A DNA stretch of 64,000 nt, taken from the NCBI GenBank assembly GCA_964247055.1, contig OZ176053.1:3348001-3412000 (forward strand), in the 5' to 3' direction. The number at the start of each line of letters is the position of its first letter. Position 1 is the stretch's first letter. Source of the DNA: Paragordius varius (lineage: Eukaryota > Nematomorpha). The notes beneath the pieces were generated by a model. It saw only the letters and a program-made list of their open reading frames with translations. It was not told the DNA's origin and searched no databases. Made by a program: the position numbers and the translations under genes. Below are positions 60,777-64,000 of this stretch, piece by piece.

Positions 60777-63106
60777 TCAATCCCCCTCATTCCTCGGGGA
60801 AAGACAACTCCAATCCACAACTTCATATTCATTATACTCTTTCAATGGTTTCTCTACCGTTTTTTCTAAAAATGTTAATAGTAGAATTGAATTACTCTTC
60901 TAATTTATACATTAATATGTATAAAAGAAAATTTATTAGATGAAAGAGTTTAAATTAGTTTTATTTCCATCACTTCAAAATAGTATAGAATTTTTTATTG
61001 CTACCGACTTTTTTGTTTTTTAAGCACTAACCCATTTGGGTTTTGAAATGTGAGACTGTTAAGCTTATATGTAAATAATGCACATATTATGATATATTTT
61101 AAAATAATCAAATGAAGAAATATTATTAACATAATATGGGCGAAATTTGCGATTTTCGATTTATACTTGAATGACTCGTAAATCCCAACACTTTACGTCT
61201 CAAAAATCTTATACTCTATCAAGATTTAATTACATTTTTTTCACATATTCTTATTTTGAGTTTTTACTGTTTTTTATAATTTAAATTATTATAGTATTTA
61301 ATTTTTTATAATATAAGCTTTCAACGGTAATTTTGCTTTTTATCACAAATTTATATAAATTTCAACACATTTTATATTAGCTCATAACCAGCGAATTTAA
61401 ACTTTTAAGCGAAATCCTCTTAATACTCAACATTAAAAATAAAACAACCTGAAGATATCGACTTCCGATCATCTTCGCCTTCGTCAGCAAAAAGTTTCGC
61501 ATAAATTTCCTCCACTTCGGAAAAAGAATCTAAAAAAATAAAATTATATTATTTATAACCTTAAAATGAGTTTTGGCACAATAAACATCAATTGCAAATT
61601 TAAACTTTAAGAATCTTAATAAAAATGATGAGCTATTTTAATTTAAATCAAGATTTTATAAATATAATTGCCTTTCGAAAAAATATTTGTGTTTAAGTTA
61701 ATTTTATTTATTATACTAAAAACAACCTGAAGATATTGACTCCCAATCATCTTCATTTTCAACTTGGTCATCATCTTTATTATTTGAAAGTTTTTTATAA
61801 ATTTCCTCCACTTCGGAAATAGAATCTAAAAAAATATATTATAGTTAACATAAAAATGAGGTTCGGATTTATACCGATTGCCACAAATTTTAACTTTTCA
61901 AATGAACTTATATCATTAAAAATTGGAATATACCGAGAAAATGTAAAACTTTTACAAACGTTATACTTATTTAATACTTGATTTACAGTTTTTAGTAACA
62001 TATTAAAGTGTATTAAGAATTTGTATTTAATACCTGATAAGTTATTTTTATGATTGTTTTAAAAAATATATATATTTTAATTTTCACTGTTTGTATATTT
62101 TCATTTTTAAAAATTAATGGAACCTGAGGATATCGCCTCCCAATCATCTTCATTTTCATCTTGATCGTCTTTATTATTTAAAAGTTTTTCATAAATTTCC
62201 TCCACTTCGGGAAAAATATCTAAAAAAACATAAAATTAATTTATTTAAAATTATACAAAATGAGTTGTAAAAAATGTTGATTAACAATTTTGGTATTTTA
62301 CTTGGAGAAGAGACAGGACTGACCGGAGTCCATGAATGGTATTGATTGACTTCACTGAAAGTAACACTCTTTCTTGGTTCTATTTATATATAAACATTTG
62401 TATATTTTATAAAATATTTATATTATTTTTTTGTATGGTAATATATTGTTGATAATATTAGATTTTAAAATTTCACTTGGCTCAGAAGGTACATCGGGAT
62501 GAATTTCCAATCTTTCCCCTTCGTTCTTTTTCTTAAAACAGCAAGAAGATATGCGGCACAGATATCTCCAGCCTGTGATATTAATTATACTTTATGGTTA
62601 TAAAGAAAATGAAAATACTGACTTGGAAATTTGAGTGATATAAATAACTGAATTTCGGTCAATGTTAGTAATCAAAATATATATAAAATGATGATTGCCA
62701 TCATTTACCCTAAAACTTTTATTGTGGTCAATAAATATTGTCAAGCCAACTTTAACCAAAGAACCAAGTTATTGAAAGTATAAATTTTAGATTTAGTAAA
62801 ACCAAAGCTAATTAAACATAGATATAATTGTAAGTTGGCAATAACAGTGTACATTAACAAATCTGTGTTATAAGTTATGTTTTAAACGTCAATCTAAAAT
62901 TTTATTCAATTATTTTATTTTTTATTTTCATTTATATCAAAAAGGTTAGATGTATTTAACGAAATATCATTAATATATATTATGAATTTGCTGATTTTTA
63001 TGGAAAATTATGAAAAAAAATGTTATATGTGCATACCCTGACTCTTTTCTTGGGTTTCGCCACCATTTGTCGTTTTAACAGCGAATATCCTTGAAAAAAA
63101 TTTCAT
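60777..63106 (-). CDS. Tandem family gene D, three acidic modules
   Basis: Seven exons, 202 aa: 63106-63037, 62572-62477, 62379-62302, 62219-62124, 61825-61727, 61529-61449, 60865-60777. Exon 1 MKFFSRIFAVKTTNGGETQE; exon 2 GWRYLCRISSCCFKKK, one codon shorter than the others; exon 3 PRKSVTFSEVNQYHSW; acidic modules IFPEVEEIYEKLLNNKDDQ, SISEVEEIYKKLSNNKDDD and SFSEVEEIYAKLFADEGED; terminal exon as in A. The frame is open throughout and splice sites are good. Length changes among copies are all multiples of three, as expected under coding constraint. Confidence 0.75.
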
Positions 63107-63164
63107 TAAATGATAATGAATGTTTGTTTTTAAAAAAATTTTTTTGTTAAATAGCAAAGCGAGA

Positions 63165-63265
63165 GTTTTACAAAGTGATTGTTGCTAAATAGAATACATC
63201 TATAGGCTTAGGCATTATGAGACTTTAAAAAGTGATTGTTGTTATATAAAATGTATTATAAGTAT
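63165..63265 (-). promoter_or_regulatory. Conserved upstream block of gene D
   Basis: Paired ACAATCA motifs, GCCTAAGCCTATA and CTTTATATACTT near 63250-63262. Confidence 0.45.
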
Positions 63266-63855
63266 ATAAAGTGATAAAGTTTTTTTTATAATTATAAACT
63301 CTCAATAATAACCAAATTCGATTATGCATTCGCTAAAATATAAACGCGCATTTAAATATTGGATTTTAAAGGGTAAAAATATTGGTGTCTAAAATATATT
63401 ATCTTCTCTATAAAGTTAATGAGCATTTAAGAAAAATAAAAAATTATTTTAAAATAATCCATAATAATCTTTAAAAATTTTTACATTTTATAGGCCATGT
63501 GATGTTTGAAAAGGGACTTTAACACTTAAACTTGCCTTGGCTAAGTTCTATGTTTTAATCACAAATACAACAATGAAAATATTTTAGGACATAATAAATC
63601 TATATCAAAATATACTTGGTTTTTTCCGTCGATCTTTTTATCGGAATTAAAAAATGATTAAAAGCGACCTATGACAGGCAAGTCGTGTATCATTCATCTA
63701 TTTTATCATTTTTAACCCCTTTGTATTTAATATATACTTAATATAAATATTATTTTTTAGTCATTAAGAAACCAGATAATTAATTAATATCCTAAAAATC
63801 TTACATATTTATAAGATTATAACAACACGCGATTAAAAAACATCAAAGTTTTTTG

Positions 63856-64000
63856 CAGGGCTTGAAACCGTAACCCCAACCGTGGGATTTTGACAAGAAC
63901 CGGTTCCATTGGGATGGAACCAACGCGGTTCCGGTTCCACCCCCTTAATTACTGGTTCCCATATGATTTTTATTAAAAAAATTTATTTTATTATTTAAAT
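63856..64000. mobile_element. Left end of a further hAT-like element, cut by the window
   Basis: Starts CAGGGCTTGAAACCG and contains repeated GGTTCC/GGAACC words (GAACCGGTTCC, GCGGTTCCGGTTCC). The right end lies outside. Confidence 0.4.

Noticed and set aside
1-64000. tRNA, rRNA or other structured RNA genes
   Set aside because: None seen by eye; cloverleaf or covariance searches could not be run.

Overview
This is an AT-rich animal genomic window, about three-quarters A+T by eye. CUB-domain exons, spliceosomal introns and hAT-type transposons indicate a metazoan. Three unrelated genes carry GT-AG introns of only 21-25 nt (PDCD5: 25, 25, 21; its divergent neighbour: 23; ORC3: 23), while the CUB gene has introns of 0.7-6.7 kb. 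Introns this small in an animal recall the mesozoans (dicyemids, orthonectids); that placement is an inference from general knowledge, not a search.

Layout. 1-20.3 kb (+): 3' part of a multi-CUB gene resembling Suppressor of lurcher 1 (SOL-1), with introns full of MITEs, a 541-bp tandem repeat array and a 1.1-kb palindrome. 20.5-22.6 kb: a 2.06-kb non-autonomous hAT element. 25.2-26.3 kb: PDCD5 (-) and an unrecognised 197-aa gene (+) whose start codons are about 50 bp apart. 26.8-28.6 kb: a 1.17-kb palindrome and a TTAA-flanked MITE. 28.7-33.5 kb (+): a diverged ORC3. 33.7-63.1 kb (-): a tandem gene family of four copies plus relics, interrupted at 40.0-45.9 kb by two decayed hAT transposons.

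The tandem family is the most unusual content. I recognise no named family for it. Each gene (A, B, C, D) has the same plan: a short basic first exon (MKFF..RIF), a Cys-cluster exon (YLC.IS.CCFKKK), an exon with a PP1-docking-like motif (K[SC]VTFSEV.QYHSW), two or three acidic modules (SEVEEIYEKL..DDWESISS), and a terminal exon (EYNEYEVVDWSCLSPR). All internal introns are phase 1, so acidic modules can be gained or lost without a frame change. On the coding strand each gene is followed by 0.9-1.5 kb of almost G-free repetitive DNA. Copies A and D share one downstream segment (a no-ATG ORF), and B and C share another. Duplicated promoter-like blocks lie upstream of all four.

The genes do not form an obvious pathway. 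PDCD5 and ORC3 are housekeeping genes, the CUB gene is a probable receptor accessory or extracellular protein, and the tandem family looks lineage-specific and recently expanding. No RNA genes or CRISPR arrays were seen, and nothing virus-derived was recognised. All splice sites were deduced by eye from reading frames and cross-copy conservation.
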